Origin: Methylovorus sp035565335
GTDB taxonomy: Bacteria > Pseudomonadota > Gammaproteobacteria > Burkholderiales > Methylophilaceae
Length of the DNA stretch: 7,776 nt
NCBI GenBank assembly: GCA_035565335.1
Contig: DATMSO010000066.1
Location: 1 to 7,776, forward strand
Reading direction: 5' to 3'
Positions 1-6,427 of this stretch are shown one piece after another. Position 1 is the stretch's first letter; the number at the start of each line of letters is the position of its first letter. The position numbers and the translations under genes were made by a program. The notes under the pieces are model-generated. The model was given only the letters and a program-made list of their open reading frames with translations, ran no database searches and had not been told where the DNA came from.

Positions 1-1
1 C

Positions 2-523
2 GCGCTCAAACTGTTTATCGACAACCCGCGCTGGAAAGGTGTGCCGTTCTACATCCGCACCGCCAAGCGCCTGCACGAAGCCGACACCCGCATCTGCATC
101 CGCTTCAAAAAAGCCCCGCTGCAAATCGGCAATGGCCAGCACCAAAACTGGCTCATCATAGGTATTCAGCCGCGCGAGTGCATCAAGCTCGAGATCGAAT
201 CCAAGATCCCAGGCCTCGATATCAACACCCGCACCATTGAGCTCGACGCTGCCAACCGCCAAGATGGCGACGAAACCGTGGACGCCTACGAGGCCCTGCT
301 GCTCAACCTGATGGAAGGCGACAACTCGCAGTACCTGCACATCAGCGAAGTAGAAGCGCAATGGCGCCTGGTAGACCCCGTGATCGAAGCCTGGGCCAAA
401 GACCGCAAGCCCGTGCACCAATACCCTGCCGGCAGCAGCGACCCAGAAGCATCCAAGGTTATCTTCGAGCACGAAGACCAATTCTGGCGCTACTCCATCC
501 AGCTGGGCGGCGACGCACACTAA
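2..523 (+). CDS. zwf: Glucose-6-phosphate 1-dehydrogenase, C-terminal part (5' end outside the window)
   Basis: This is the last 173 residues of glucose-6-phosphate dehydrogenase, the cytoplasmic enzyme that oxidises glucose-6-phosphate to 6-phosphogluconolactone with NAD(P)+ and opens the oxidative pentose-phosphate and Entner-Doudoroff routes. The frame is open from base 2, so the GTG at 41 is an internal Val codon and not a start. Family signatures are the GVPFYIRTAKRL stretch at the beginning, the DAYEALLLNLMEGD segment in the middle (the family's DAYE-LL-D-M-GD motif), the W-x-VDP-x-x-EAW helix, and a final YPAGS turn. Homologues usually have YxAGxWGP at that turn; here it reads YPAGSSDP, a small deviation near the C-terminus. 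The coenzyme-binding N-terminal domain and the catalytic His region lie upstream and cannot be assessed. The stop is followed closely by an intrinsic terminator, so this is probably the last gene of its transcript. Confidence 0.93.
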   Translation, partial: ALKLFIDNPRWKGVPFYIRTAKRLHEADTRICIRFKKAPLQIGNGQHQNWLIIGIQPRECIKLEIESKIPGLDINTRTIELDAANRQDGDETVDAYEALLLNLMEGDNSQYLHISEVEAQWRLVDPVIEAWAKDRKPVHQYPAGSSDPEASKVIFEHEDQFWRYSIQLGGDAH

Positions 524-537
524 CCCATTAACAGCAC

Positions 538-563
538 AAAGCGGAGCCACGGCTCCGCTTTTT
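538..563 (+). terminator. Intrinsic terminator of zwf
   Basis: A GC-rich stem GCGGAGC (541-547) pairs with GCTCCGC (552-558) around a 4-base loop, and an A-run before it pairs with the T5 run that follows. It starts 15 bases after the zwf stop and ends about 20 bases before dcd. Transcription of dcd must therefore either read through or start at a promoter that I cannot place confidently. Confidence 0.88.
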
Positions 564-582
564 ATATACTCAAGAGAATCCT

Positions 583-1152
583 ATGAGCATCAAATCCGAT
601 AAATGGATACGCCGCATGGCCGAACAGCACGGCATGATCGAGCCCTTCGAGCCCCAGCTCGTCCGCGAACAAAACGGTGAAAAAATCGTCTCCTTCGGCA
701 CCTCCAGCTACGGCTACGATATCCGCTGCGCCGACGAATTCCGCGTATTCACCAACATTAACAGCACCATCGTCGACCCCAAAAACTTCGACCCGCAATC
801 CTTCGTCGAAGTCTCCGGCAAAGGCTACTGCGTCATCCCCCCCAACTCCTTCGCCCTCGCCCGCACCGTGGAGTATTTCCGCATCCCCCGCAGCGTACTC
901 ACCGTGTGCCTGGGCAAATCCACCTACGCCCGCTGCGGCATCATCGTCAACGTCACCCCCTTCGAACCCGAGTGGGAAGGATACGTGACTCTGGAATTCA
1001 GCAACACCACCCCGCTCCCCGCCAAGATTTACGCCGGCGAAGGCTGCGCCCAGGTGCTGTTCTTTGAATCTGATGAAATCTGCGAGACCTCGTATAAGGA
1101 TCGTGGTGGGAAGTATCAGGGACAGGTTGGGGTTACGTTGCCGAAGATTTAA
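583..1152 (+). CDS. dcd: dCTP deaminase
   Basis: This cytoplasmic homotrimeric enzyme deaminates dCTP to dUTP and ammonia, supplying the dUTP that dUTPase and thymidylate synthase turn into dTTP. The 189 residues match the usual length of the proteobacterial enzyme (about 190). The catalytic block is present: GKSTYAR holds Ser113 and Arg117, and LEFSN holds Glu138, matching the Ser/Arg/Glu catalytic trio of the E. coli enzyme (111/115/138) with a two-residue-shorter loop between Arg and Glu. The SSYGYDIR segment near residues 41-48 and the GxCAQVLFFE segment near 154-162 are also typical. The C-terminal GGKYQGQVGVTLP tail is the nucleotide-covering lid. The ATG at 583 follows a modest AAGAGA ribosome-binding site at 572-577. 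The last 90 or so bases use T- and G-ending codons, unlike the strongly C-ending codons before. A bifunctional dCTP deaminase/dUTPase is less likely, given the proteobacterial-type motifs. Confidence 0.95.
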   Translation: MSIKSDKWIRRMAEQHGMIEPFEPQLVREQNGEKIVSFGTSSYGYDIRCADEFRVFTNINSTIVDPKNFDPQSFVEVSGKGYCVIPPNSFALARTVEYFRIPRSVLTVCLGKSTYARCGIIVNVTPFEPEWEGYVTLEFSNTTPLPAKIYAGEGCAQVLFFESDEICETSYKDRGGKYQGQVGVTLPKI

Positions 1153-1181
1153 AGTACGATATCCAGGCAGCAACACTAAAT

Positions 1182-1208
1182 AAAAAAGGGGCCTCAAGCC
1201 CCTTTTTT
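1182..1208. terminator. Bidirectional terminator between dcd and the leftward lipoprotein gene
   Basis: The stem GGGGC (1188-1192) pairs with GCCCC (1198-1202) around loop CTCAA, flanked by A6 on the left and T6 on the right. It therefore gives a hairpin followed by a U-run in both directions. It lies 29 bases after dcd and about 60 bases beyond the end of the convergent gene at 1268, so it can serve both. Confidence 0.88.
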
Positions 1209-1267
1209 ATTGCGTCCATCCAAGAAATCATTAAAAAACACTACCCGACAGACTACAACCAACAAGA

Positions 1268-1726
1268 TTAGTGAAGGTTCTTAGTAGAGTCATCTGCCCT
1301 GAAAGATGCATTTTTATGGAAGTAACTCGATTTCACATTATCGTATATAAATACTGCATCATTTCTAGGGAAACATTGCCTGGACATTTCAGCGAAATCG
1401 GCTTTTTCCCTCGGTATGACAACAAACTTCGTGACATTCTTTTCTGTTGCAAAAACGATGACATTGATTGACTCATCACCCATAACTTCTATTTTGTTTT
1501 CAAGCTCCCAGTTGAATCCGAGAACATCACTTGATTTCGAAGCATAAGGTCCAAAAAAACAGACCAGTGACCACTGTTTATCGGCAAGATTTTTAAAGTC
1601 TATTGGACCTGGCGCTTGGGAAGTTATTGCACTGACAACTCTCAATTGCTCGGGACTATCTATCCTTTCGTAACAACCCAACAGAAGAAGAGCGAGAGTG
1701 AAATGAATATATTTTGTGTACATCAT
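1268..1726 (-). CDS. Predicted small lipoprotein, function unknown
   Basis: I do not recognise a named function. Starting at the tandem ATG pair (1726 or 1723), the product has a short signal peptide with a hydrophobic core and the lipobox LLLGC; the lipidated Cys would be residue 17 counting from the second ATG. The +2 residue is Tyr, not Asp, so outer-membrane sorting is expected. The mature part (about 135 residues) has a WSLVCFFGPY segment, a LGFNWELE segment and a PREKADF-x-x-x-x-x-QCF segment. It resembles uncharacterised small proteobacterial proteins with the pattern W-x-x-VC-x-x-GPY followed by CF; this is recollection, not a search. The two mature-part Cys could form a disulfide. 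The frame stays open upstream to an ATG at 1777, but that start would put 17 unsuitable residues before the signal peptide. No convincing Shine-Dalgarno is seen at any of these starts. Base composition is clearly AT-richer than dcd or nrdB. Confidence 0.62.
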   Translation of the reverse strand: MMYTKYIHFTLALLLLGCYERIDSPEQLRVVSAITSQAPGPIDFKNLADKQWSLVCFFGPYASKSSDVLGFNWELENKIEVMGDESINVIVFATEKNVTKFVVIPREKADFAEMSRQCFPRNDAVFIYDNVKSSYFHKNASFRADDSTKNLH

Positions 1727-1889
1727 CGGATAATAAACATGATTAACGTAATCCACAAAAAAACGAATCACGACCATCGAGCAAACGGCTGCATAGCGAT
1801 CAGACCTAAAAGCGAGCTTGGCATGATCATGATCAATATCACCAACATGGAAAGGCTACGTGGGCCTTAAGTTCAATACAGCCACAAAC

Positions 1890-2147
1890 TCATTTTTTAA
1901 AGCGTCCCTTCTCGCACCAGAACTTGGTTTTAACGCCTGGCTGTGATTGAAAAAGAAGGTGAGCTTGTTCACAGTTACCACGATTATATGATTCATCTTC
2001 AGAGGCGTCAAATGTAGCAACATGAATTCTCATATTGTCATTGGTAACACTATTTCGATATAGGGTAAAAATACTCCCATCATCTTCCCAATTGGATGAG
2101 CATGCGGAGAGAGCGATAAATGCAACATAAAAAAGTAATTTAATCAT
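1890..2147 (-). CDS. Predicted small lipoprotein, function unknown
   Basis: This 85-residue protein starts with a classical lipoprotein signal: MIKLL, a hydrophobic core, then the lipobox LSAC with Cys16 as the lipidation site. The +2 Ser predicts outer-membrane sorting. The mature part is about 70 residues and hydrophilic, with a FTLYRNS segment, an RIHVATFDA segment and a C-terminal NCEQAHLLF-to-FWCEKG region whose two Cys could pair. Similar short proteins with TLYRNS, RIHVATFDA and FWCEKG-type segments recur as hypotheticals in proteobacteria. I can assign no function and this memory was not checked by a search. A weak GAG-containing ribosome-binding site lies 8-10 bases before the ATG. 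The gene is codirectional with nrdB upstream and the other lipoprotein downstream. The 90-base gap to nrdB and the changed base composition suggest a separate, possibly acquired, gene. Confidence 0.66.
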   Translation of the reverse strand: MIKLLFYVAFIALSACSSNWEDDGSIFTLYRNSVTNDNMRIHVATFDASEDESYNRGNCEQAHLLFQSQPGVKTKFWCEKGRFKK

Positions 2148-2239
2148 CTTTCATCTCGGTATATGAGTGGTAAGAATCTTCGCATTTTAAAGATAGCGCC
2201 TCCGCATTTTTTTACCAAACCATAATTATTATATTCTCC

Positions 2240-3385
2240 CTAATCCCAACTCAACGCCCCACCCGTCTGGTACTCCGTTACTCGCGTCTCAAAGAAATTC
2301 TTCTCTTTCTTCAAATCCATCATTTCGCTCATCCAGGGGAAAGGGTTGCTGGCGCCGGGGTATAGGGCGTCGATGCCGATTTGCTGCATGCGGCGGTTGG
2401 CGATGAAGCGGAGGTATTCCTTGAACATGGCGGCGTTGAGGCCGAGCACGCCGCGGGGCATGGTGTCTTCGGCGTAGCGGTATTCCAACTCCACGGCTTG
2501 TTGCATCAGGCGTTTGATTTCTTCGCGGAATTCGGGGGTCCACAGGTGCGGGTTTTCGAGCTTGAGGGTGTTGATGAGGTCGATGCCGAAATTGCAGTGC
2601 ATGGATTCATCGCGCAGGATGTATTGGTATTGCTCGGCGGCGCCTTGCATTTTGTTCTGGCGGCCGAGGGCGAGTATCTGCACAAAGCCGACATAGAAAA
2701 ATAGCCCTTCCATAATGCAGGCAAACACAATGAGCGAGCGCAGCAGTTGCTGGTCGGCTTGGGTGGTGCCGGTTTTGAATTCGGGGTCGGTCAGGGTATT
2801 GATAAAGGGGATGAGGAAATCGTCTTTATCGCGGATGCTGGAGACTTCTTGATAGGCGTTGAAGATTTCGCTTTCGTCCAGGCCCAGGCTTTCGACGATG
2901 TATTGGTAGGCATGGGTGTGGATGGCTTCTTCAAAGGCCTGGCGCAGCAGGTATTGGCGGCACTCGGGCGCGGTGATGTGGCGATAGGTGCCGAGCACGA
3001 TGTTGTTGGCGGCGAGGGAGTCGGCCGTGGTGAAAAAGCCGAGGTTGCGCTTGACGATCAGGCGTTCGTCTTCGGTGAGGGCGCTGCTGTCTTTCCACTG
3101 GGCGATGTCGCGGCTCATGGAGATTTCTTGCGGCATCCAGTGGTTGGCGCAGCCGGCCAGGTATTTATCCCACGCCCAGTGGTATTTGAATGGCACGAGC
3201 TGGTTAACGTCGGTCTGGCCGTTGATCACGCGCTTATCTACCGCTTGCACACGGCCAATGGCGCTGGGCTGGTTGGCGGCGGTGTGCGCGGTAGCCGTTG
3301 CAGATGGCATGGCAGGTGCTGCATTGGGTGTGGCGGCGGGCGCTGCAGCGGGGGCAATCAGGATATCTTCTTCAAAATTCAGCAT
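2240..3385 (-). CDS. nrdB: Class Ia ribonucleoside-diphosphate reductase, beta (radical-generating) subunit
   Basis: NrdB carries the dimetal centre and stable tyrosyl radical that NrdA needs to reduce NDPs to dNDPs. All expected ligands are visible with E. coli spacing: Asp122, Glu153, His156, Glu226, Glu260 and His263. The radical tyrosine is Tyr160 in EEAIHTHAYQY, so this is a Y-radical enzyme, not a Tyr-less class Ic type. The C-terminal tail ends YQTGGALSWD, the flexible peptide that docks on NrdA and carries the radical-transfer Tyr. At 381 residues it is close to the usual length. After a conserved MLNFEED start comes an Ala/Pro-rich stretch at residues 11-42 (15 Ala and 6 Pro in 32), which looks like a flexible linker. 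The ATG at 3385 has a good AAGGAAA ribosome-binding site. It follows nrdA by 100 bases on the same strand and is presumably cotranscribed. No ferredoxin gene (yfaE-like) follows it, and no clear terminator is seen after the stop. Confidence 0.97.
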   Translation of the reverse strand: MLNFEEDILIAPAAAPAATPNAAPAMPSATATAHTAANQPSAIGRVQAVDKRVINGQTDVNQLVPFKYHWAWDKYLAGCANHWMPQEISMSRDIAQWKDSSALTEDERLIVKRNLGFFTTADSLAANNIVLGTYRHITAPECRQYLLRQAFEEAIHTHAYQYIVESLGLDESEIFNAYQEVSSIRDKDDFLIPFINTLTDPEFKTGTTQADQQLLRSLIVFACIMEGLFFYVGFVQILALGRQNKMQGAAEQYQYILRDESMHCNFGIDLINTLKLENPHLWTPEFREEIKRLMQQAVELEYRYAEDTMPRGVLGLNAAMFKEYLRFIANRRMQQIGIDALYPGASNPFPWMSEMMDLKKEKNFFETRVTEYQTGGALSWD

Positions 3386-3415
3386 GGTGTTTCCTTAAAA
3401 ATTCGGCGGTGAAGG

Positions 3416-3472
3416 TGCGACCCACCTTGGGGGCAAGGCACACGCGATGTGTGGCCCCGTGGGTGGGTCGCA
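3416..3472 (-). promoter_or_regulatory. Long imperfect hairpin between nrdA and nrdB
   Basis: An 11-bp perfect outer stem pairs TGCGACCCACC (3416-3426) with GGTGGGTCGCA (3462-3472). Inside it are a 5-bp stem GGGGC/GCCCC (3430-3434 with 3454-3458), a 4-base bulge, and a 5-bp stem CACAC/GTGTG (3439-3443 with 3449-3453) capped by a 5-base loop. The element fills more than half of the 100-base gap and ends about 30 bases before the nrdB start. On the minus-strand transcript a short T-run follows only after about 17 bases, so it is not a canonical terminator. It could be an attenuator, an mRNA stabiliser or processing site that sets the NrdA:NrdB ratio, or a dispersed palindromic repeat. The pairing is seen; the role is inferred. 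Confidence 0.6.
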
Positions 3473-3485
3473 GACGATCAGAGGG

Positions 3486-6287
3486 TTATTGGCAGGCTTC
3501 GCAGTCCGGGTCGTCGATCAGGCATTGCTTGGGCTCAGGCTCGGCCTCTGCACTGGGTGCGTGCGCCGAGACGGCATTGAGCTCACCGCCCTGCCCGGTT
3601 GATTTCTCAGCCGAGGTGGCGCCCAGTGAGCGCAGGTAATACGTGGTTTTAAGCCCACGCAGCCAGGCCAGCAGGTAAACGTCATTGAGCTTTTTGCCGG
3701 AAGGCGCGGCGAAATAGAGATTGAGCGATTGCGCCTGGTCTATCCATTTCTGGCGGCGGGCGGCGGCCTCAACCAGCCATACCGGGTCCACCTCAAACGC
3801 GGTGGCGTACAGCTGCTTCAGGTCCGCCGGCACGCGCTCGATGGCGGCAAGCGAGCCATCGTAATACTTGATATCGGCAATCATCACTTCATCCCACAGG
3901 CCACGCGCTTTCAGGTCTTGCACCAGTTGCTCGTTCACCACGGTGAATTCGCCGGAGAGGTTAGATTTCACATACAGGTTCTGGTATTCCGGCTCGATGC
4001 TGGCGGAGACACCCACGATATTCGAAATCGTCGCCGTCGGCGCAATCGCCACGCAATTGGAGTTGCGCATACCCACGCGCTGTATGCGCTGGCGCAGGCT
4101 ATCCCAATCCAACGTGCTGGAGCGGTCGACTTCCACCTGGCCGCCACGCGCTTCAGATAGCAGATTGAGCGTGTCCAGCGGCAATATGCCTTGATCCCAC
4201 AAGCTGCCAGGGAAGGAGGAATACGCGCCCCGCTCTTCCGCCAGCTGGCTGGAGGCCAGGTAGGCGTTGTAGCACACGGCTTCCATGGCGCGGTCGGCAA
4301 ACTCCACCGCCGCCTGCGAGGCATACGGCACGCGCATGGCGTGTAGCGCATCCTGAAAACCCATGATGCCCAAGCCCACCGGGCGGTGGCGGTAGTTGGA
4401 GTTGCGCGCCTTGCCCACGGCGTAGAAGTTGATGTCGACCACGTTATCCAGCATGCGCATGGCCACGCGGATAGTGGCGGCGAGCTTGGTCTGGTCCAGC
4501 ACGTAGCTGTCGCCCTCACGTTTCAGGTGCGCCATGAGGTTCACCGAGCCGAGGTTGCACACGGCAATTTCGGTGTCCGAGGTATTGAGGGTGATCTCCG
4601 TACACAAATTGGAGCTGTGCACCACGCCCACATGCTGCTGCGGCGAGCGGATGTTGCATGGGTCTTTGAACGTGATCCACGGGTGGCCGGTTTCAAACAG
4701 CATGGAGAGCATCTTGCGCCACAGCTGCACCGCGGGCACGCGCTTGAATAGCTTGATCTCGCCATTGTCCGCGCGGCGTTCGTAGTTGGTATAGGCAGTC
4801 TCAAACGCCTTGCCATACAGATCATGCAGATCCGGCACATCGGACGGCGAAAACAGCGTCCAGTCCGCATTGGCCTGCACACGTTGCATGAAAAGGTCGG
4901 GAATCCAGTTGGCGGTGTTCATGTCGTGCGTGCGGCGGCGGTCGTCGCCGGTGTTCTTGCGCAGGTCCAGAAACTCTTCCAGGTCCAGGTGCCAGCTTTC
5001 CAGATAGCCGCACACCGCGCCCTTGCGCTTGCCGCCCTGGTTCACCGCCACGGCGGTATCGTTCACCACTTTCAGGAACGGAATAACCCCCTGGCTCTTG
5101 CCATTGGTGCCTTTGATGCGCGAGCCCAGCGCGCGCACCGGCGTCCAGTCGTTGCCCAGGCCACCGGCAAATTTCTGCAGCAAGGCGTTTTCTTTGATGG
5201 CCTGATAAATGCCGTCCAGATCATCGCTCACGGTGGTGAGGTAGCACGACGACAGCTGCGAGTGGCGCGTGCCGCTGTTAAACAACGTGGGTGTGGAGCT
5301 CATGAAATCAAAGCTGGACAGCACATGGTAAAAGGCGATGGCGCTGCTCTCGCGGTCAATCTCATTGATCGCCAGGCCCATGGCCACGCGCATGAAAAAC
5401 ACCTGCGGCAGCTCAATGCGGCGCTCTTCAATATGCAAAAAGTAGCGGTCATACAGCGTCTGCAAGCCCAGGTAGCCAAACTGCAAGTCGCGGTCGGCCA
5501 CCAGTACACTGGCAAGGCGGCTGAGATCAAACTGCGCCAGGCGTTCATCCAGCAGCTCGGCAGCAATGCCGGTCTTGATGTATTGCGGAAAATACTCGGC
5601 ATAGCGCGTTGTCATGGCGGTATGGCTTACCGCTTCGCCCAGCACTTCAGCCCGCACCAGATCCAGCTGCAGCCGCGCGGTGACGTAGTTATAGGCGGGC
5701 TCGCGCTCGATCAGGCTGCGGGCGGAGAGAATCAGCGCACGGCGCACTTCATCAAACGGCATGCCGTCGTAGAGATCGCGCATGGCCTGATCGACGATCA
5801 CCGATGGCTGCACGGCATCGCCCAGATTCACGCAGGCCTCCGTCACCATGCCAAGCAGCAATTGTTGATCCAGCGGCATGCGTTTGCCATCCTGCAGCAC
5901 ATGCAAGGTGGGCGCCGGGGTTTGCTGGGCGGCACGCTCGGCCGCGCGCTTTTCGCGATACAGCACATAGGCACGCGCCACATCGTGCTCGCCGGAGCGC
6001 ATCAGCGCCAGCTCCACCTGATCCTGAATATCTTCAATGTGAATCGAGCCACCGGCTGGCTTGCGGCGCACCAGAGCGGCCACCACGGTATCGGTCAGCG
6101 CCTGCACCTCGGCACGCATATGGCTGGAAATGGTCGAGTGCTCGCCCGCAACCGCCAAAAACGCCTTGGTCAGCGCGATCGAAATCTTGTCAGAGGTAAA
6201 CGGCACCGCCGCGCCATCACGGCGTATCACTTGCAAACTCGGGAGTGCAGCAGTTAAAACCGGCTGCGCGGTATTGATATCATCCAT
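3486..6287 (-). CDS. nrdA: Class Ia ribonucleoside-diphosphate reductase, alpha (catalytic) subunit
   Basis: NrdA reduces all four ribonucleoside diphosphates to deoxyribonucleotides, using a radical passed from NrdB. The 933 residues are longer than E. coli NrdA (761). The extra length is at the N-terminus: an intact ATP-cone at about residues 18-112 (VIRRDG, then FTSDKI) and a second, degenerate cone-like segment at about 126-215. Pseudomonas NrdA has a similar double-cone layout. Catalytic residues are all present: Cys348 (SSC) and Cys577 (AVCNLG) as the redox pair, thiyl Cys562 with Asn560 and Glu564 in NLCTE, and the radical-transfer pair Tyr883-Tyr884 (TTYYLR). The spacing from Cys348 to Asn560 is 212, as in E. 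coli. A linker of about 35 residues leads to the tail C922...DCEACQ, whose Cys929/Cys932 are the likely thiol shuttle. The ATG at 6287 has an AGGAGC ribosome-binding site 6 bases upstream. The gene sits behind a cobalamin riboswitch. Confidence 0.97.
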   Translation of the reverse strand: MDDINTAQPVLTAALPSLQVIRRDGAAVPFTSDKISIALTKAFLAVAGEHSTISSHMRAEVQALTDTVVAALVRRKPAGGSIHIEDIQDQVELALMRSGEHDVARAYVLYREKRAAERAAQQTPAPTLHVLQDGKRMPLDQQLLLGMVTEACVNLGDAVQPSVIVDQAMRDLYDGMPFDEVRRALILSARSLIEREPAYNYVTARLQLDLVRAEVLGEAVSHTAMTTRYAEYFPQYIKTGIAAELLDERLAQFDLSRLASVLVADRDLQFGYLGLQTLYDRYFLHIEERRIELPQVFFMRVAMGLAINEIDRESSAIAFYHVLSSFDFMSSTPTLFNSGTRHSQLSSCYLTTVSDDLDGIYQAIKENALLQKFAGGLGNDWTPVRALGSRIKGTNGKSQGVIPFLKVVNDTAVAVNQGGKRKGAVCGYLESWHLDLEEFLDLRKNTGDDRRRTHDMNTANWIPDLFMQRVQANADWTLFSPSDVPDLHDLYGKAFETAYTNYERRADNGEIKLFKRVPAVQLWRKMLSMLFETGHPWITFKDPCNIRSPQQHVGVVHSSNLCTEITLNTSDTEIAVCNLGSVNLMAHLKREGDSYVLDQTKLAATIRVAMRMLDNVVDINFYAVGKARNSNYRHRPVGLGIMGFQDALHAMRVPYASQAAVEFADRAMEAVCYNAYLASSQLAEERGAYSSFPGSLWDQGILPLDTLNLLSEARGGQVEVDRSSTLDWDSLRQRIQRVGMRNSNCVAIAPTATISNIVGVSASIEPEYQNLYVKSNLSGEFTVVNEQLVQDLKARGLWDEVMIADIKYYDGSLAAIERVPADLKQLYATAFEVDPVWLVEAAARRQKWIDQAQSLNLYFAAPSGKKLNDVYLLAWLRGLKTTYYLRSLGATSAEKSTGQGGELNAVSAHAPSAEAEPEPKQCLIDDPDCEACQ

Positions 6288-6293
6288 CTACTA

Positions 6294-6308
6294 GCTCCTA
6301 TCAGGAGC
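6294..6308 (-). promoter_or_regulatory. Hairpin sequestering the nrdA ribosome-binding site
   Basis: On the minus strand GCTCCT (6308-6303), a 3-base loop GAT, and AGGAGC (6299-6294) form a 6-bp stem. The second arm is the nrdA Shine-Dalgarno sequence, 6 bases before the ATG. Closed, this would hide the ribosome-binding site, the usual output of proteobacterial cobalamin riboswitches. That it is the riboswitch-controlled sequestor is inference; I could not identify a clear anti-sequestor partner. Confidence 0.55.
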
Positions 6309-6427
6309 GGGAGTCGGTAACCGACATACGCAGGCGCAATGACATTGCATCGCCGCTGTACATCCACCACCAGGACCAGCAAGGGAGAAGGCGCACGCCT
6401 TCCATCTGCCGAGGACACCCCGCCTCA
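6309..6427 (-). promoter_or_regulatory. Probable riboswitch expression platform with several hairpins
   Basis: This is the stretch between the riboswitch aptamer and the nrdA ribosome-binding site. It holds a 5-bp hairpin GTCGG/CCGAC (6313-6325), a hairpin GCAAT/ATTGC (6336-6348) inside a GGC/GCC closure (about 6333-6354), and a 6-bp hairpin GAAGGC/GCCTTC (6387-6402). None is followed by a T-run, so translational rather than transcription-termination control is more likely. No ORF of note lies here. Confidence 0.45.

Noticed and set aside
561..582. TATACT at 565-570 as the dcd -10 box
   Set aside because: There is no -35 at the right distance because the zwf terminator occupies it, and the leader would be only about 6 bases, cutting off the ribosome-binding site.
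562..1197. Minus-strand ORF of 211 codons opposite dcd
   Set aside because: Dcd on the other strand is unambiguous. This translation is Gly/Ala/Asp-rich filler and runs into both terminators.
1820..1836. GATCATGATC palindrome as an operator
   Set aside because: A single short palindrome with no promoter elements around it; it can easily arise by chance.
1616..1870. Plus-strand ORF of 84 codons overlapping the first lipoprotein
   Set aside because: It is antisense to a gene with a clear lipobox, with no ribosome-binding site and no motif.
2150..2239. Possible terminator after nrdB
   Set aside because: The stretch has T- and A-runs and a GCG...CGC pair, but no stem of more than 3-4 bp followed by a U-run on the nrdB transcript.
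2747..3412. Plus-strand ORF of 221 codons opposite nrdB
   Set aside because: It is antisense to a certain nrdB, Gly/Val-rich and without motifs; it is a shadow.
4824..6257. Long plus-strand ORF of 477 codons opposite nrdA
   Set aside because: It lies wholly inside nrdA on the opposite strand. The product is a His/Gln-rich low-complexity translation with no recognisable motif, a typical shadow of a GC-rich gene.
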